Made by a program: the position numbers and the translations under genes
Source of the DNA: Streptomyces marianii
GTDB lineage: Bacteria; Actinomycetota; Actinomycetes; Streptomycetales; Streptomycetaceae
DNA length: 64,000 nucleotides
Direction: 5' to 3'
Assembly (NCBI RefSeq): GCF_005795905.1
Contig: NZ_VAWE01000001.1
Span: 6,065,001 to 6,129,000 of the forward strand
The notes under the pieces: generated by a model
Told to the model about the DNA's origin: nothing
Database searches by the model: none
The model's input: the letters and a program-made list of their open reading frames with translations, nothing else
Shown: piece by piece, positions 50,781 to 60,115 of the stretch
Position numbering within the stretch: the first letter of the stretch is position 1
Layout of the letters: every line of letters starts with the position of its first letter

Positions 50781-51722
50781 ATGTCACTCCCACTCCAGGG
50801 CCTGTCCGCGATCGTCACGGGCGCCGGCCGCGGCCTCGGCCGGGCCGAGGCGCTCGAACTCGCACGGCTGGGCGCGGCGGTCGTCGTCAACGACTACGGG
50901 CAGCCGGGCCGCGACGGCTCGGGCGAGGCGTCCACGGCGCCCGCCGAGCGGGTCGCTGAGGAGATACGGGCGGCGGGCGGCCGGGCGGTCGCCCACACCG
51001 GCGACGTCTCGGACTTCGAGGCGGCCGGGGCCCTCGTCGCTCTTGCCACCGGCATGTACGGCAAGCTCGACATCCTCGTGAACAACGCGGGCATCCTGCG
51101 GGACCGGATGGTCTTCTCGATGAGCGAGGACGAGTGGGACTCGGTGATCCGGGTCCACCTCAAGGGCCACTTCAACACCACCCACTTCGCCTCGGCCCAC
51201 TGGCGCGAACGGTCCAAGGCGTCGGGCGGCCCGGTCTACGGCCGGGTCGTCAACACCTCCTCGGAGGCGTTCCTCGCGGGCTCGGCGGGCCAGCCCAACT
51301 ACGCGGCCGCCAAGGGCGGCATCGTCGGCCTGACCACCTCGACGGCGTCGGCCCTGCGGAAGTACGGCGTCACGGTGAACGCGATCTGCCCCCGGGCCCG
51401 TACGCGCATGACCGAGGACGTCTTCGCGGGATTCGGCGAACCGGCCCCCGGCGAACTCGATCCGCTCGCCCCGGAACACGTCGCCCCGCTCGTCGGCTAC
51501 CTCGCCGCCCCTGCCGCGTCCCGCATCACAGGACAGCTCCTCGTCGTCCACGGGGGCATGGTCGCGATCCTCGACCGCCCGAGGGTCGCGGCACAGTTCG
51601 ACTCGGCCAAGGAGGCCTTCTCGTACGAGGAGTTGGCGGGCGCCCTCGGCCCGTACTACGCGAACCGGGCGCCGGACGAGACCTTCGCGGCGACGGAGGT
51701 GCTGTCGCTGAAGCGGGCGTAG
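50781..51722 (+). CDS. hsd4A: Short-chain dehydrogenase, Hsd4A/ChsB1-like 3-hydroxyacyl-CoA dehydrogenase
   Basis: 313 aa. NAD-binding TGAGRGLGRAEALELARLGA at residue 12, NNAGILRDRM, catalytic Ser in VVNTSSEAFLAGSAGQPNYAAAKGGI with Tyr and Lys spaced as YxxxK. The segments VVVNDYGQPGRDGSG and FSMSEDEWDSVIRVHLKGHFN are characteristic of the 17-beta-HSD type 4 group. In mycobacteria and rhodococci the Hsd4A/ChsB1 (Rv3502c) enzyme oxidises the 3-hydroxyacyl-CoA sterol side chain. GAGGGGGCGACC precedes the ATG. It closes the operon and is followed by a strong terminator. Confidence 0.86.
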   Translation: MSLPLQGLSAIVTGAGRGLGRAEALELARLGAAVVVNDYGQPGRDGSGEASTAPAERVAEEIRAAGGRAVAHTGDVSDFEAAGALVALATGMYGKLDILVNNAGILRDRMVFSMSEDEWDSVIRVHLKGHFNTTHFASAHWRERSKASGGPVYGRVVNTSSEAFLAGSAGQPNYAAAKGGIVGLTTSTASALRKYGVTVNAICPRARTRMTEDVFAGFGEPAPGELDPLAPEHVAPLVGYLAAPAASRITGQLLVVHGGMVAILDRPRVAAQFDSAKEAFSYEELAGALGPYYANRAPDETFAATEVLSLKRA

Positions 51723-51741
51723 TCCCCCTGGCTTCCGACCA

Positions 51742-51779
51742 CCGGCACGGCCGGCGTACCGGGACGCCGGCCGTGCCGG
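51742..51779 (+). terminator. Hairpin terminator after the hydratase-dehydrogenase operon
   Basis: Perfect 16-bp arms CCGGCACGGCCGGCGT and its complement with a 6-nt loop, 20 bp after the SDR stop. Confidence 0.8.
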
Positions 51780-52250
51780 CCGATGCCACTCGGTGCGCCG
51801 GTGCTGCCCGGCACCGCCCGGTTCCGCGCGCCGCCACCGGCTCCCGAGCCGAGGGCCGGGGACGGGGCCGAGTCATCGTCGTCGTGGAGACGGCCGGGCG
51901 TGTGAGCGGGGGCGCTCGCGGCGCTGCTCGCGGTCCTGGTGCTGACCGCCGGGGCACGGGGGTGCCTGGCCCGCGTCCGCACGCCCCGGGTGGACCGGGT
52001 GGACCGGGCGGTGCGGGCGGTGCGGGCGGTGCGGGCGGTGCGGGTCACCGAGGAGCCCACGGCCTCCGCACGCGGCCCCGGTGGCGGTCGGCGGTGTGAG
52101 CGAGGGTCCCCACGGGAGGCGGCCGGGATCGAGCCGTCGTGGAGACGTCCGGTGACGCGCGTGCAACCACGGAGGCGGCCGTTGACGTGGGTGAGGGCCG
52201 CCACGGGCTTCCGCGGCGGCCCTCACCCACCCATGCGCCTCGCGGCGCTG

Positions 52251-52421
52251 CTATGCCGCCTCGCCCTTCCTCGGACGGCGGTGGCGGCCGTGCGCCGGAG
52301 ACGTCGTGTCCTCCGAAGCAGCGGCACCGCCCCGGTGCTTGCCGGAGCCGACGGCCTCGGCCTGGTTCGCGTCCGCTCCCTGCGGACGCGCCTGGGTCGT
52401 GTCGGTTCGGGCCTCAGACAT
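52251..52421 (-). CDS. Small basic/acidic disordered protein
   Basis: 56 aa: MSEARTDTTQARPQGADANQ, then AEAVGSGKHRGGAAASEDT and a basic end GRHRRPRKGEAA. The composition (no hydrophobic core, Gly/Ala/His/Arg-rich tail) resembles short disordered proteins common in streptomycetes. The frame is clean from ATG to TAG, and a GGGGTGA lies about 10 bases before the ATG. The surrounding 51780-52524 contains only tandem GTGCGGGCG-type repeats and no other convincing gene. Confidence 0.5.
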   Translation of the reverse strand: MSEARTDTTQARPQGADANQAEAVGSGKHRGGAAASEDTTSPAHGRHRRPRKGEAA

Positions 52422-52524
52422 GTGGGAAGTTCACCCCGTTGTTCCATCGCCGATGTGGTGTCACCGGGGTAGCCGTCACCGTCGGCATCCGCACGGCGCG
52501 GCTGCGTATCCCCGGCCGCAGAGT

Positions 52525-53679
52525 CTAACCACGTGCCGCGCGCCCTGTGAGAGGCGCCTGCTGCAGCGGCACGGGTCTGCACGGGGCCGGGCTTCCCGTA
52601 CCCTCGTACGGTTCCCCACCTGCGCGTTCCGGTTGTGCCGGTTCCGTGGCGGGTGCGGGCGGAAGGGGGTCCTGGGGAGGCTCCAGCCGCGCCACCCCGC
52701 ATGTCACCGCCTCCGTCGTGCAGGGCAGTTGCAGCACCCCCTCCCGGCTCCACAGCCCGGAACCGGCCAACCATCCTTCCGGTGGCGGGAGTTGGTGCAG
52801 GCGCCGTCCGGCCGGCCGCCAGACCCCCACCCATGTGCCCGCCGCCGCGTCGATCCTCAGCGCCACCGAGCAGCTCTCCGGTATCAGGACCCGGCCCGGC
52901 TGGATCGCGAACGGCGTCACCGCCGCGTCCGGCAGCCGCAGGCACTCCGGGAACCGAGCCGGCCGCAGGCTCCCGAGCACACCCCACCCCAGCCGGTCGT
53001 GGCCCGCCGCGTCCGAGCGGATCATCAGCAGACCGCTCTCCGTGTCGGCGAGCAGCAACCGGTCGTTGCTGTCCTCCGTGATCTGCAGCAGCGGCGTCAC
53101 CTCGCCACCCCGCTCCAGGTCGACGACCACCGCCTTGGTGATCCCGTCCCGCTCGCGGTCCACTGCCAGTATCCGGCCCGTGCGGTCCAGCCACACCCCG
53201 CCCGAGCAGCGGCCGGGCACCTCCGCGACCCGCTCGGGCCCGAACGCCCCGCCCGCCACCAGCCACACGGCCGTCGAGCTCTCGCCCGGCGCAAGCGCAT
53301 AGGCGCGGGTACCGTCCGGCGATGGCGGAAGCAGCCGAAGCTCCGCCGACTCCACGGAGCCCAGTGGAAGTTCACCCGTGCCCGGCCCCGCCGGGTAGAG
53401 CAGGGAGAACGAGCGGAGCCCCGCCACCCGCCGGTGGACCAGCACCCGACCGTCGGCGAGCGGGGCCACCTCCGTGTCGGCCTCCTCGGGCTGGCCGAGC
53501 GGCAGCGGCACCGCGTACGGCTCCGGACCGTCGAGCGTCCAGCGCTCGGCGAACAGGGCGTCTCCGCGCCCCGCGAGGCGCGCCGCGTAACTGCCGCCCG
53601 CGCCGACCGTGAGCGCCGCCCGCGGTGCGGGCCTCACGGCCTCGTGCTCCGCGGCTTCCTCGATGGCACACGCTGTCAT
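52525..53679 (-). CDS. Beta-propeller-like protein of unknown function
   Basis: 384 aa with no signal peptide. Successive short beta segments such as LPPSPDGTRAYALAPGESSTAVWLV, GVWLDRTGRILAVDRERDG and RLLLADTESGLLMIRSD resemble WD40/TolB-type propellers. The C-terminus is Pro/Ala-rich (PPQDPLPPAPATEPAQPE). GGAGGTGACC precedes ATG 53679, while an ATG at 53718 lies upstream without such a site. No enzymatic motif is visible. It is divergent from the Nif3-like gene. Confidence 0.75.
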   Translation of the reverse strand: MTACAIEEAAEHEAVRPAPRAALTVGAGGSYAARLAGRGDALFAERWTLDGPEPYAVPLPLGQPEEADTEVAPLADGRVLVHRRVAGLRSFSLLYPAGPGTGELPLGSVESAELRLLPPSPDGTRAYALAPGESSTAVWLVAGGAFGPERVAEVPGRCSGGVWLDRTGRILAVDRERDGITKAVVVDLERGGEVTPLLQITEDSNDRLLLADTESGLLMIRSDAAGHDRLGWGVLGSLRPARFPECLRLPDAAVTPFAIQPGRVLIPESCSVALRIDAAAGTWVGVWRPAGRRLHQLPPPEGWLAGSGLWSREGVLQLPCTTEAVTCGVARLEPPQDPLPPAPATEPAQPERAGGEPYEGTGSPAPCRPVPLQQAPLTGRAARG

Positions 53680-53997
53680 CGGATGGTCACCTCCGGCCAC
53701 TGAAGCTAGTTTTCGCACTTCCAGCCGAACACCGCGAGCCGGTTCACTTCACACATAAGGATGGCCGAATCCGGATTTTCCTGAGGGAGGGGCGGCTGTT
53801 GTGCTCCAGGTTGCGAGGACCGAGGCGAGGCGCCTGAGCCGGACCGCCGCGGACCGCTCGTGCGCCCGCCGCCCCGGGAGGCCCTCTCCCACGTCGGAAG
53901 CCACCCGGTCGTGTGCGTCGGGGGCCACCAGGTCGTGCGGGTCCCCGAGCACCCGGCGCCGGACGGCGGGACACGGCGGGCAGGTAGCCTTGCCTCC

Positions 53998-54813
53998 GTG
54001 CCCCGTCTGTCTGAAGTCATCGCCGAGCTCGACGCCCTCTGGCCTCCCGAGCGGGCAGAGGAATGGGACGCCGTCGGCACGGTCTGCGGTGAGCCCGACG
54101 CCGAGATCACCCGCGTCCTCTTCGCCGTCGATCCCGTTCTGGAGATCGCCGAGGAGGCCGTCGCACTCGGCGCCGACCTGGTCGTCACCCATCACCCGCT
54201 CTATCTGCGCGGCACCACGACCGTCGCGGCCTCCCACTTCAAGGGACGGGTCGTCCACACCCTCATCAAGCAGGACATCGCCCTGCACGTCGCGCACACC
54301 AACGCCGACACCGCCGACCCCGGCGTCTCCGACGCCCTCGCCGGCGCTCTCGACCTCCGCGTCACCGGTCCCCTCGTGCCCGAGAACGGCCTGGGCCGGA
54401 TCTGCGAACTCGACCGCCCCGAGACGCTGCGCGAGTTCGCGGCCCGCGCCGCCGCGCGGCTCCCCGCCACCGCCCAGGGCATCCGCGTCGCGGGAGACCC
54501 GAACGCGACCGTCCGCCGCGTCGCCGTCAGCGGCGGCTCCGGCGACAGCCTCTTCGAGGCCGCCCGGGCCGCCGGCGTCGACGCGTTCCTCACTGCCGAC
54601 CTGCGGCACCACCCCGTGTCCGAGGCCGTTCAGCAGGCGCCGGTCGGACTGGTCGACGCCGCCCACTGGGCCACCGAGTGGCCCTGGTGCGAACAGGCCG
54701 CCGCCCAGCTCGACGAGATCTCCGACCGCCACGGCTGGAACCTGCGGGTCCATGTCTCCAAGACGGTCACCGACCCCTGGTCCTCCCACCACACCTCTGG
54801 AGCCCCCAACTGA
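53998..54813 (+). CDS. Nif3-like dinuclear metal centre protein
   Basis: 271 aa, GTG start. Metal-ligand motifs ADLVVTHHPLYLRG and VAHTNADTADPG at the N-terminus, and LTADLRHHPVSEAV with DAAHWATEWPW near the C-terminus are typical of Nif3/DUF34 proteins, ring-shaped hexamers with two metal ions. Their substrate is uncertain (a role in nucleotide or GTP cyclohydrolase metabolism has been proposed). It is followed without gap by the zinc-ribbon and RNase H genes, the same order as Rv2230c-Rv2228c. Confidence 0.9.
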   Translation: MPRLSEVIAELDALWPPERAEEWDAVGTVCGEPDAEITRVLFAVDPVLEIAEEAVALGADLVVTHHPLYLRGTTTVAASHFKGRVVHTLIKQDIALHVAHTNADTADPGVSDALAGALDLRVTGPLVPENGLGRICELDRPETLREFAARAAARLPATAQGIRVAGDPNATVRRVAVSGGSGDSLFEAARAAGVDAFLTADLRHHPVSEAVQQAPVGLVDAAHWATEWPWCEQAAAQLDEISDRHGWNLRVHVSKTVTDPWSSHHTSGAPN

Positions 54814-55553
54814 ACGCCGCGCCCGCCGACCAGATCCGACTCCTCGACGTCCAGGCCCTGGACGTGCGTTTGTCGCAGATCGCGCACAAGCGCAGGTCCC
54901 TGCCAGAGCACGTCGAACTGGAGTCCCTGAACAAGGACCTCTCGCAGCTGCGCGACCTGCTCGTCGCCGCGCAGACGGAGGAGAGCGACTGCGCCCGCGA
55001 GCAGACCAAGGCCGAGCAGGACGTCGACCAGGTCCGCCAGCGCTCCGTGCGGGACCAGCAGCGTCTCGACTCCGGCGCGATCACCTCTCCCAAGGACCTC
55101 GAGAACCTCCAGAAGGAGATCGCCTCGCTCGCCAAGCGCCAGGGCGACCTGGAGGACGTCGTCCTCGAGGTCATGGAGCGCCGTGAGTCCGCGCAGGAGC
55201 GCGTCGCCGAACTGACCGAGCGCGTCTCCTCCGTCCAGGCGAAGGTCGACGACGCCACGGCCCGCCGGGACGCCGCGTTCGAGCAACTCGACGGCGAGTC
55301 CGCGTCGGTCGGCAAGGAGCGCGAGGTCGTCGCCGGCTCGGTGCCCGCCGACCTGATGAAGCTCTACGAGAAGCTCCGCGAGCAGCAGGGCGGGGTGGGC
55401 GCGGCCCGGCTGTACCAGCGCCGCTGCGAGGGCTGCCACATCGAGCTCAACATCACCGAGCTGAACGAGGTCCGCGCCGCCGCCCCCGACGCGGTCCTGC
55501 GCTGCGAGAACTGCCGCCGCATCCTGGTCCGCACGTCGGAGTCCGGTCTCTGA
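54810..55553 (+). CDS. C4-type zinc-ribbon coiled-coil protein
   Basis: 247 aa. It starts NAAPADQIRLLDVQALDVRL and runs through a long coiled coil (about residues 20-180) to a C-terminal zinc ribbon CEGCHIEL...CENCRRI. This is the DUF164/YbgI-neighbour family found after Nif3 in actinobacteria (Rv2229c). The best start is CTG at 54810, overlapping the Nif3 stop as CTGA, with GGAG seven bases upstream; no ATG or GTG is well placed. A CTG start is unusual. Function is unknown. Confidence 0.85.
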   Translation: MNAAPADQIRLLDVQALDVRLSQIAHKRRSLPEHVELESLNKDLSQLRDLLVAAQTEESDCAREQTKAEQDVDQVRQRSVRDQQRLDSGAITSPKDLENLQKEIASLAKRQGDLEDVVLEVMERRESAQERVAELTERVSSVQAKVDDATARRDAAFEQLDGESASVGKEREVVAGSVPADLMKLYEKLREQQGGVGAARLYQRRCEGCHIELNITELNEVRAAAPDAVLRCENCRRILVRTSESGL

Positions 55554-56827
55554 TGCGCGAGCTGGTCGTCGAGGCCGACGGGGGTTCCCGGGGCAACCCG
55601 GGACCGGCGGGGTACGGGGCCGTCGTCCGCGACGCGGCGAGCGGGGAACCGCTGGTGGAGCGGGCCGAGTACATCGGTGTCGCCACGAACAACGTCGCCG
55701 AGTACCGGGGCCTCATCGCCGGTCTGAAGGCGGCGAGGGAACTCGATCCCGACGCCCGGGTGCACGCCCGCATGGACTCCAAGCTCGTCGTGGAGCAGAT
55801 GTCGGGCCGCTGGAAGATCAAGCACCCGGACATGAAGCCGCTCGCGGCCGAGGCCGCGGGGATCCTTCCGTCGGGACGGGTCACGTACGAGTGGATCCCG
55901 CGCGAGCGCAACAAGCACGCGGACCGGCTGGCCAATGAGGCCATGGACGCGGGGCGCCGTGGCGAGCAGTGGGAGCCGTCGGCGTCCTCGGCGGCGCTGT
56001 CGTCCTCCGACGAGGATGTGCGGGCGGCCCGGGTCGTCGGCGACGCGGCGGCGGGCGCGGCGAAGGCACGGGCGGCACTCGCCTCCCGTACGGGGAACGC
56101 GGGCGTGTCCGATACGGGCGGGTCCGGTGCCCCGGCGCGCGCGGTGGCCGCGCAGGCGACGCTGCCCGAGAGCACCGAAGTGGAGGGTGCCGGCTGGAGC
56201 CCGGACCTCGGGCCGCCGGCGACGTTCGTCCTGCTGCGGCACGGAGAGACCGCGCTGACCCCGGAGAAGCGGTTCTCCGGCAGCGGCGACCACGAGCTGT
56301 CCGCGGTCGGCCGTCGCCAGGCCCAGGCCGTGGCGGCGGCGCTGGCCGAGCGCGGCACGATCCAGGCGATCGTCTCCTCGCCGCTCAAGCGCTGCCGGCA
56401 GACCGCGGAAGCCGTCGCGACCCGCCTCGGGCTCGACGTGCGGATCGACGACGGGCTGCGCGAGACGGACTTCGGTGCGTGGGAGGGCCTGACCTTCGCC
56501 GAGGTCCGGGAGCGGTACGGCGACGACCTCGACGCCTGGCTCGCGTCCCCGAAGGCGGAGCCCACGGGCGGCGGCGAGAGCTTCGCGACGGTGTCGCGGC
56601 GGGTCGCGGCGACGCGGGACCGGCTGGTGCGGGAGTACCGGGGGCGTACGGTCCTCGTGGTCACCCACGTGACGCCGATCAAGACCCTGGTGCGCCTGGC
56701 CGTCGGCGCGCCCCCGGAGTCCCTGTTCCGCATGGAGCTCTCGGCGGCGTCGGTGTCGGCGGTGGCGTACTACGCGGACGGCAACGCCTCGCTGCGACTG
56801 CTGAACGACACGGGCCACCTGCGCTGA
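55553..56827 (+). CDS. Bifunctional RNase H / acid phosphatase
   Basis: 424 aa. Residues 1-135 are RNase HI: VVEADGGSRGNPGPAGYG (Asp), NNVAEYRGLIAGL (Glu), ARMDSKLVVEQM (Asp). An Ala-rich linker follows (about 140-215), then a histidine phosphatase domain with VLLRHGETALT and VVTHVTPIKTL. The fused protein degrades RNA in RNA-DNA hybrids and dephosphorylates alpha-ribazole phosphate-type substrates, as shown for Rv2228c. It overlaps the zinc-ribbon gene by one base (TGATG). Confidence 0.93.
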   Translation: MRELVVEADGGSRGNPGPAGYGAVVRDAASGEPLVERAEYIGVATNNVAEYRGLIAGLKAARELDPDARVHARMDSKLVVEQMSGRWKIKHPDMKPLAAEAAGILPSGRVTYEWIPRERNKHADRLANEAMDAGRRGEQWEPSASSAALSSSDEDVRAARVVGDAAAGAAKARAALASRTGNAGVSDTGGSGAPARAVAAQATLPESTEVEGAGWSPDLGPPATFVLLRHGETALTPEKRFSGSGDHELSAVGRRQAQAVAAALAERGTIQAIVSSPLKRCRQTAEAVATRLGLDVRIDDGLRETDFGAWEGLTFAEVRERYGDDLDAWLASPKAEPTGGGESFATVSRRVAATRDRLVREYRGRTVLVVTHVTPIKTLVRLAVGAPPESLFRMELSAASVSAVAYYADGNASLRLLNDTGHLR

Positions 56828-57471
56828 CCCTGCCCGGCCGCGCTGATCGTGCGCTGCACGGGCGTGGACCCCGGGCCTTCCCACCGGGACGGGCCCGGGG
56901 CCGGGAACGTGCCGGGGGTGCGGGGGCGTGATCGGGGCACGGGCGTGATTCATGGCGCGGGCCCGCCACGCTCACGGTCGCGTCAGGGCGCGGTGGATCC
57001 CGCGCTCACGCACACGAGCCCCGGAGCGGCCCCGACCGCCGCGCCCGCCGCTCGGGCAGGGCACGACGCCCCAGCCCGTCCGGCGATGGCGGACGGCCAA
57101 CGCCGCCCACAGGGCCTGGAACCGCCGCGAAGGCCCGCGCTGCGTGAAATGCCGCACGCCCCGCACGGCCGGCGCGACCGTACGCGAGGGTCCGGCGCCG
57201 ACGGCGTCGTCCGGCACGGGGCACACCCTGCACGGCCGGCGTGACCATAGGCGAGGCAGGTCCGGCGCCGACGGCGTCGTCCGGCACGGCGACGGGGACG
57301 ACAGGGCCGGGCCGAGCACGGAGAGCATGCCGGCACCCGCCCCTCGGCGGACTCTCTGCGTAACGCACGCTGCACCGTGTGCAGTGCAATGGGGTCGGTG
57401 CATGCGCAGGGCCGCCGGCGACGCACGCCGACCGGCGCGACGGACCCGGCGGGCGCGTCACGGGCGGAAGG
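56828..57471. repeat. Intergenic region with GC-rich repeats and no gene
   Basis: A near-identical unit containing GGTCCGGCGCCGACGGCG and TCGTCCGGCACGG occurs at about 57189-57220 and 57261-57292, along with variants of CCGCACGGCCGGCG. No frame looks coding. It separates the RNase H gene from the convergent yaaA. Confidence 0.55.
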
Positions 57472-58272
57472 TCAGTGGATCTCCGTCACCACCACGTCGA
57501 GCGCCCACGCCTTCCCCGGCCGGTCCGGCGCCTCGGCCTCGACCGTGTATCCGAGGTCACGCAGCGCCCCCACCAGATCGGCCGGGTCCTTCGGTGCGGC
57601 GCCGGCCTCCAGCAGACCGCGCACGATACGGCCCTTGGTCGCCTTGTTGAAGTGGGAGACCACGGAGCGCTTCTCGACGCCGTCGACGATCTGCGAGTGC
57701 AGCACCCGCACGGTGGCCGTACGGCCCGCGATCTCGCCCTTCGGCCGCCACGCCGCCGCGTACGCCGACGAGCGGAGGTCCAGGACCAGCCCGTCCCCGG
57801 CGGCCTCGGGCAGCGCGGTCGCCATCGGCGCCCGCCAGTGCGCGCCCAGCGCCCCGAGACCGGGCAGCTTCACGCCCATCGAGCAGCGGTACGAGGGGAT
57901 CCGGTCGTCGACGCGGACCGCACCCCACAGCCCGGAGAACACCAGCAGCGACTTCCGGGCCCGCCGGCGCGCGGCGGCGTCGAGTGTGGCCAGTCCGAGC
58001 GCGTCGTACAGCACGCCCGTGTAGATCTCGCCGGCCGGGCGCGCCCCGGCCGTGCGCAGCCCGGCGTTCTTCGCGACCTCGTCCCGCAGCCCCTCGCTCA
58101 GCCCGAGTACATCGCGGGCCTTCTCCTCGTCCGCCAGGCACAGTTCCACGAGTTCGTCGAGCACCTGTGTGCGCGCCGTGGTCAGGGCGGGCAGCGACAG
58201 GGCCTCCGGCTTGAGCGGCGCCCCCCGTCCCGAAGCGGCTTTGCCCTCGGACGGCGGCAACAGCACGAGCAC
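57472..58272 (-). CDS. yaaA: Peroxide-stress protein YaaA (DUF328)
   Basis: 266 aa, GTG start: VLVLLPPSEGKAASGRG, the hallmark YaaA opening. GEIYTGVLYDALGL, FSGLWGAVRVDDRIPSYRCSMG, SSAYAAAWRP and SHFNKATKGRIVRGLLE follow in the order seen in the family. YaaA binds DNA and limits damage by peroxide through control of intracellular iron. GCAGAGGAG precedes the start at correct spacing; the frame extends upstream only as non-coding sequence. Monocistronic, with an unannotated upstream region of about 400 bp shared with the RNB gene. Confidence 0.9.
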   Translation of the reverse strand: MLVLLPPSEGKAASGRGAPLKPEALSLPALTTARTQVLDELVELCLADEEKARDVLGLSEGLRDEVAKNAGLRTAGARPAGEIYTGVLYDALGLATLDAAARRRARKSLLVFSGLWGAVRVDDRIPSYRCSMGVKLPGLGALGAHWRAPMATALPEAAGDGLVLDLRSSAYAAAWRPKGEIAGRTATVRVLHSQIVDGVEKRSVVSHFNKATKGRIVRGLLEAGAAPKDPADLVGALRDLGYTVEAEAPDRPGKAWALDVVVTEIH

Positions 58273-58672
58273 GGCGTTTCTCCTCTGCGACGTACGGACA
58301 CGGGGGTGCGGCCCCTCGCCAGGGTAGTCGGCCGCGACGGCACACCGCGCCGGCCGTCGGCAGCCCGCCGCCGACCGGAGCGAAACAGCGGACTCCGCCG
58401 CCACGCCCGCCGTCGCGGAGCCCCTTCCTTCACCTTCCTTCACCTTCCTTCACCGGTGGTCGTGCGCGGAGCGCCTGCGTTCACCGGCGGTCGTCGTGGA
58501 GCGCCGTCGTCCGGCGGCCGCCCGGGCGCGGGCGGGGACCGTGCCCGGGGCCCGTCCCAGCCCGGCCGGGCCCGGGCACGGGGCCGAACTGCGGGCCGGG
58601 CCGCGGGGGTGCGTCCGGGGGTACGCCCATGCCCCGGTCGCACCCCCGCCGCCCCCGCCATACGCTCGGCAC

Positions 58673-60115
58673 ATGCCACGCCGTCGTATGCACGTGACCT
58701 GCGCGGCCGACGCCCCGCTGCTGGCCTGCCTGCGCGCGCTGCGGGTACGGCTCGGCGTACCCGCGGGGTTCCCCGTCGAGGTGCTCGTCGAGGCGGAGGG
58801 GACGGCGCGGGACCCGCGGCTGCCGGAACGGGACGCGACGGATGTCCCTTTCTTCACCGTCGACCCGCCGGCGTCCGCCGACCTGGACCAGGCGATGCAT
58901 CTGGAACGGCGGCCGGGCGGCGGCTACCGGGTGCGGTACGCCATCGCCGACATGGCCGCGTTCGTGCCGCCCGGCGGCGCGCTCGACGCCGAGGCGCACC
59001 GGCGGACGCAGACGCTGTACTTCCCCGACGAGAAGGTCCCGTTGCACCCCCCGGTGCTCTCCGAGGGCGCGGCCAGTCTGCTGCCCGGCGGGACCGCGCC
59101 CGCCCTGCTGTGGACCCTCGACCTGGACGCGGACGGCCGGACCGTCGCCACCGACGTACGGCGGGCCCTGGTCCGCAGCCGGGCCAAACTGGACTACGCG
59201 GAGGTGCAGCGGCAGATCGACACGGGCGCGGCGGAGGAGCCGGTGGCCCTGCTCAAGGAGATCGGGCTGCTGCGCGAGCAGCTGGAAGTGGAGCGGGGCG
59301 GCATCTCGCTCAACCTGCCCGAGCAGGAGATCGTCACCCAGGACCACTCGTACGCACTGGAGTTCCGCGCCCCGTACCCCGTGGAGCGCTGGAACGCCCA
59401 GATCTCGCTGCTGACCGGCATGGCCGCGGCCGGGCTGATGGTCACCGCCGGGACCGGCATCCTGCGGACCCTGCCGACGGCGCCGGACGGAGCCGTCGCC
59501 CGGCTGCGCAGGACCGCGCGGGCGCTGCGCGTCCCCTGGCCGCACCATGTCCCGTACGCGCAGGTCGTACGGTCGCTCGACCCGTCGAACCGCCGGCACG
59601 CCGCGTTCCTCCAGGAGTGCACGACGCTGCTGCGCGGCGCCGGCTACAGCGCGTTCAGCGGCGGACGGCTGCCCGACCCCTCGGTGCACGCGGCCGTCGC
59701 GGACGTGTACACGCACTGCACCGCCCCGCTGCGCAGGCTCGTCGACCGGTACACCGGCGAGTTGTGCCTGGCCGCGTCCGAGGGCCGGGAGCCCCCGGAG
59801 TGGGTACGGGAGTCCCTGGACGTCGTCCCGCGGGAGATGGCGGAGGGGACGCGGCGCGCGAACACCGTCGAGCGCCAGAGCGTCGACACCGTCGAGGCGG
59901 CCCTGCTGACGGGCCGGATCGGCGATGTCTTCGACGGGTTCGTGGTGGATGTGCGGGAGCGTGAACCGGATCTCGGTACCGTCCAGTTGGACGATCCGGC
60001 GGTCGTCGCCCCGGTCGACGGCGACGGGGCGGAGCTCCCGCTGGGCGAGGCGCTGCGGGTGCGGCTCACGCTGGCCGACCCGGGGGCGGCGCAAGTGCGG
60101 TTCGCGCCCGCGTGA
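58673..60115 (+). CDS. RNB-domain ribonuclease (RNase II/R type)
   Basis: 480 aa. The catalytic Asp cluster is in FTVDPPASADLDQAMHLER, followed by YAIADMAAFVPPGGALDAEAHRRTQTLYFPD, PAPL-type and HCTAPLRRLVDRYTGELCLAA, the RNB core. It would degrade RNA 3'-to-5'. It lacks clear S1 and cold-shock domains at the ends, so it is a short form. The ATG has no Shine-Dalgarno, but TACGCT at 58661-58666 would place a transcript start on the ATG, so a leaderless message is likely. It converges on the next gene with a 50-bp overlap. Confidence 0.87.
   Translation: MPRRRMHVTCAADAPLLACLRALRVRLGVPAGFPVEVLVEAEGTARDPRLPERDATDVPFFTVDPPASADLDQAMHLERRPGGGYRVRYAIADMAAFVPPGGALDAEAHRRTQTLYFPDEKVPLHPPVLSEGAASLLPGGTAPALLWTLDLDADGRTVATDVRRALVRSRAKLDYAEVQRQIDTGAAEEPVALLKEIGLLREQLEVERGGISLNLPEQEIVTQDHSYALEFRAPYPVERWNAQISLLTGMAAAGLMVTAGTGILRTLPTAPDGAVARLRRTARALRVPWPHHVPYAQVVRSLDPSNRRHAAFLQECTTLLRGAGYSAFSGGRLPDPSVHAAVADVYTHCTAPLRRLVDRYTGELCLAASEGREPPEWVRESLDVVPREMAEGTRRANTVERQSVDTVEAALLTGRIGDVFDGFVVDVREREPDLGTVQLDDPAVVAPVDGDGAELPLGEALRVRLTLADPGAAQVRFAPA

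Noticed and set aside
51900..52240. Possible small genes in the region after the terminator
   Set aside because: The frames consist of repeats of GTGCGGGCG and CGGACCGG-like units without protein-like composition.
52306..53703. Long plus-strand frame opposite the beta-propeller-like gene
   Set aside because: It has no ribosome binding site and its Arg/Pro/Ser-rich translation is typical of an antisense shadow.
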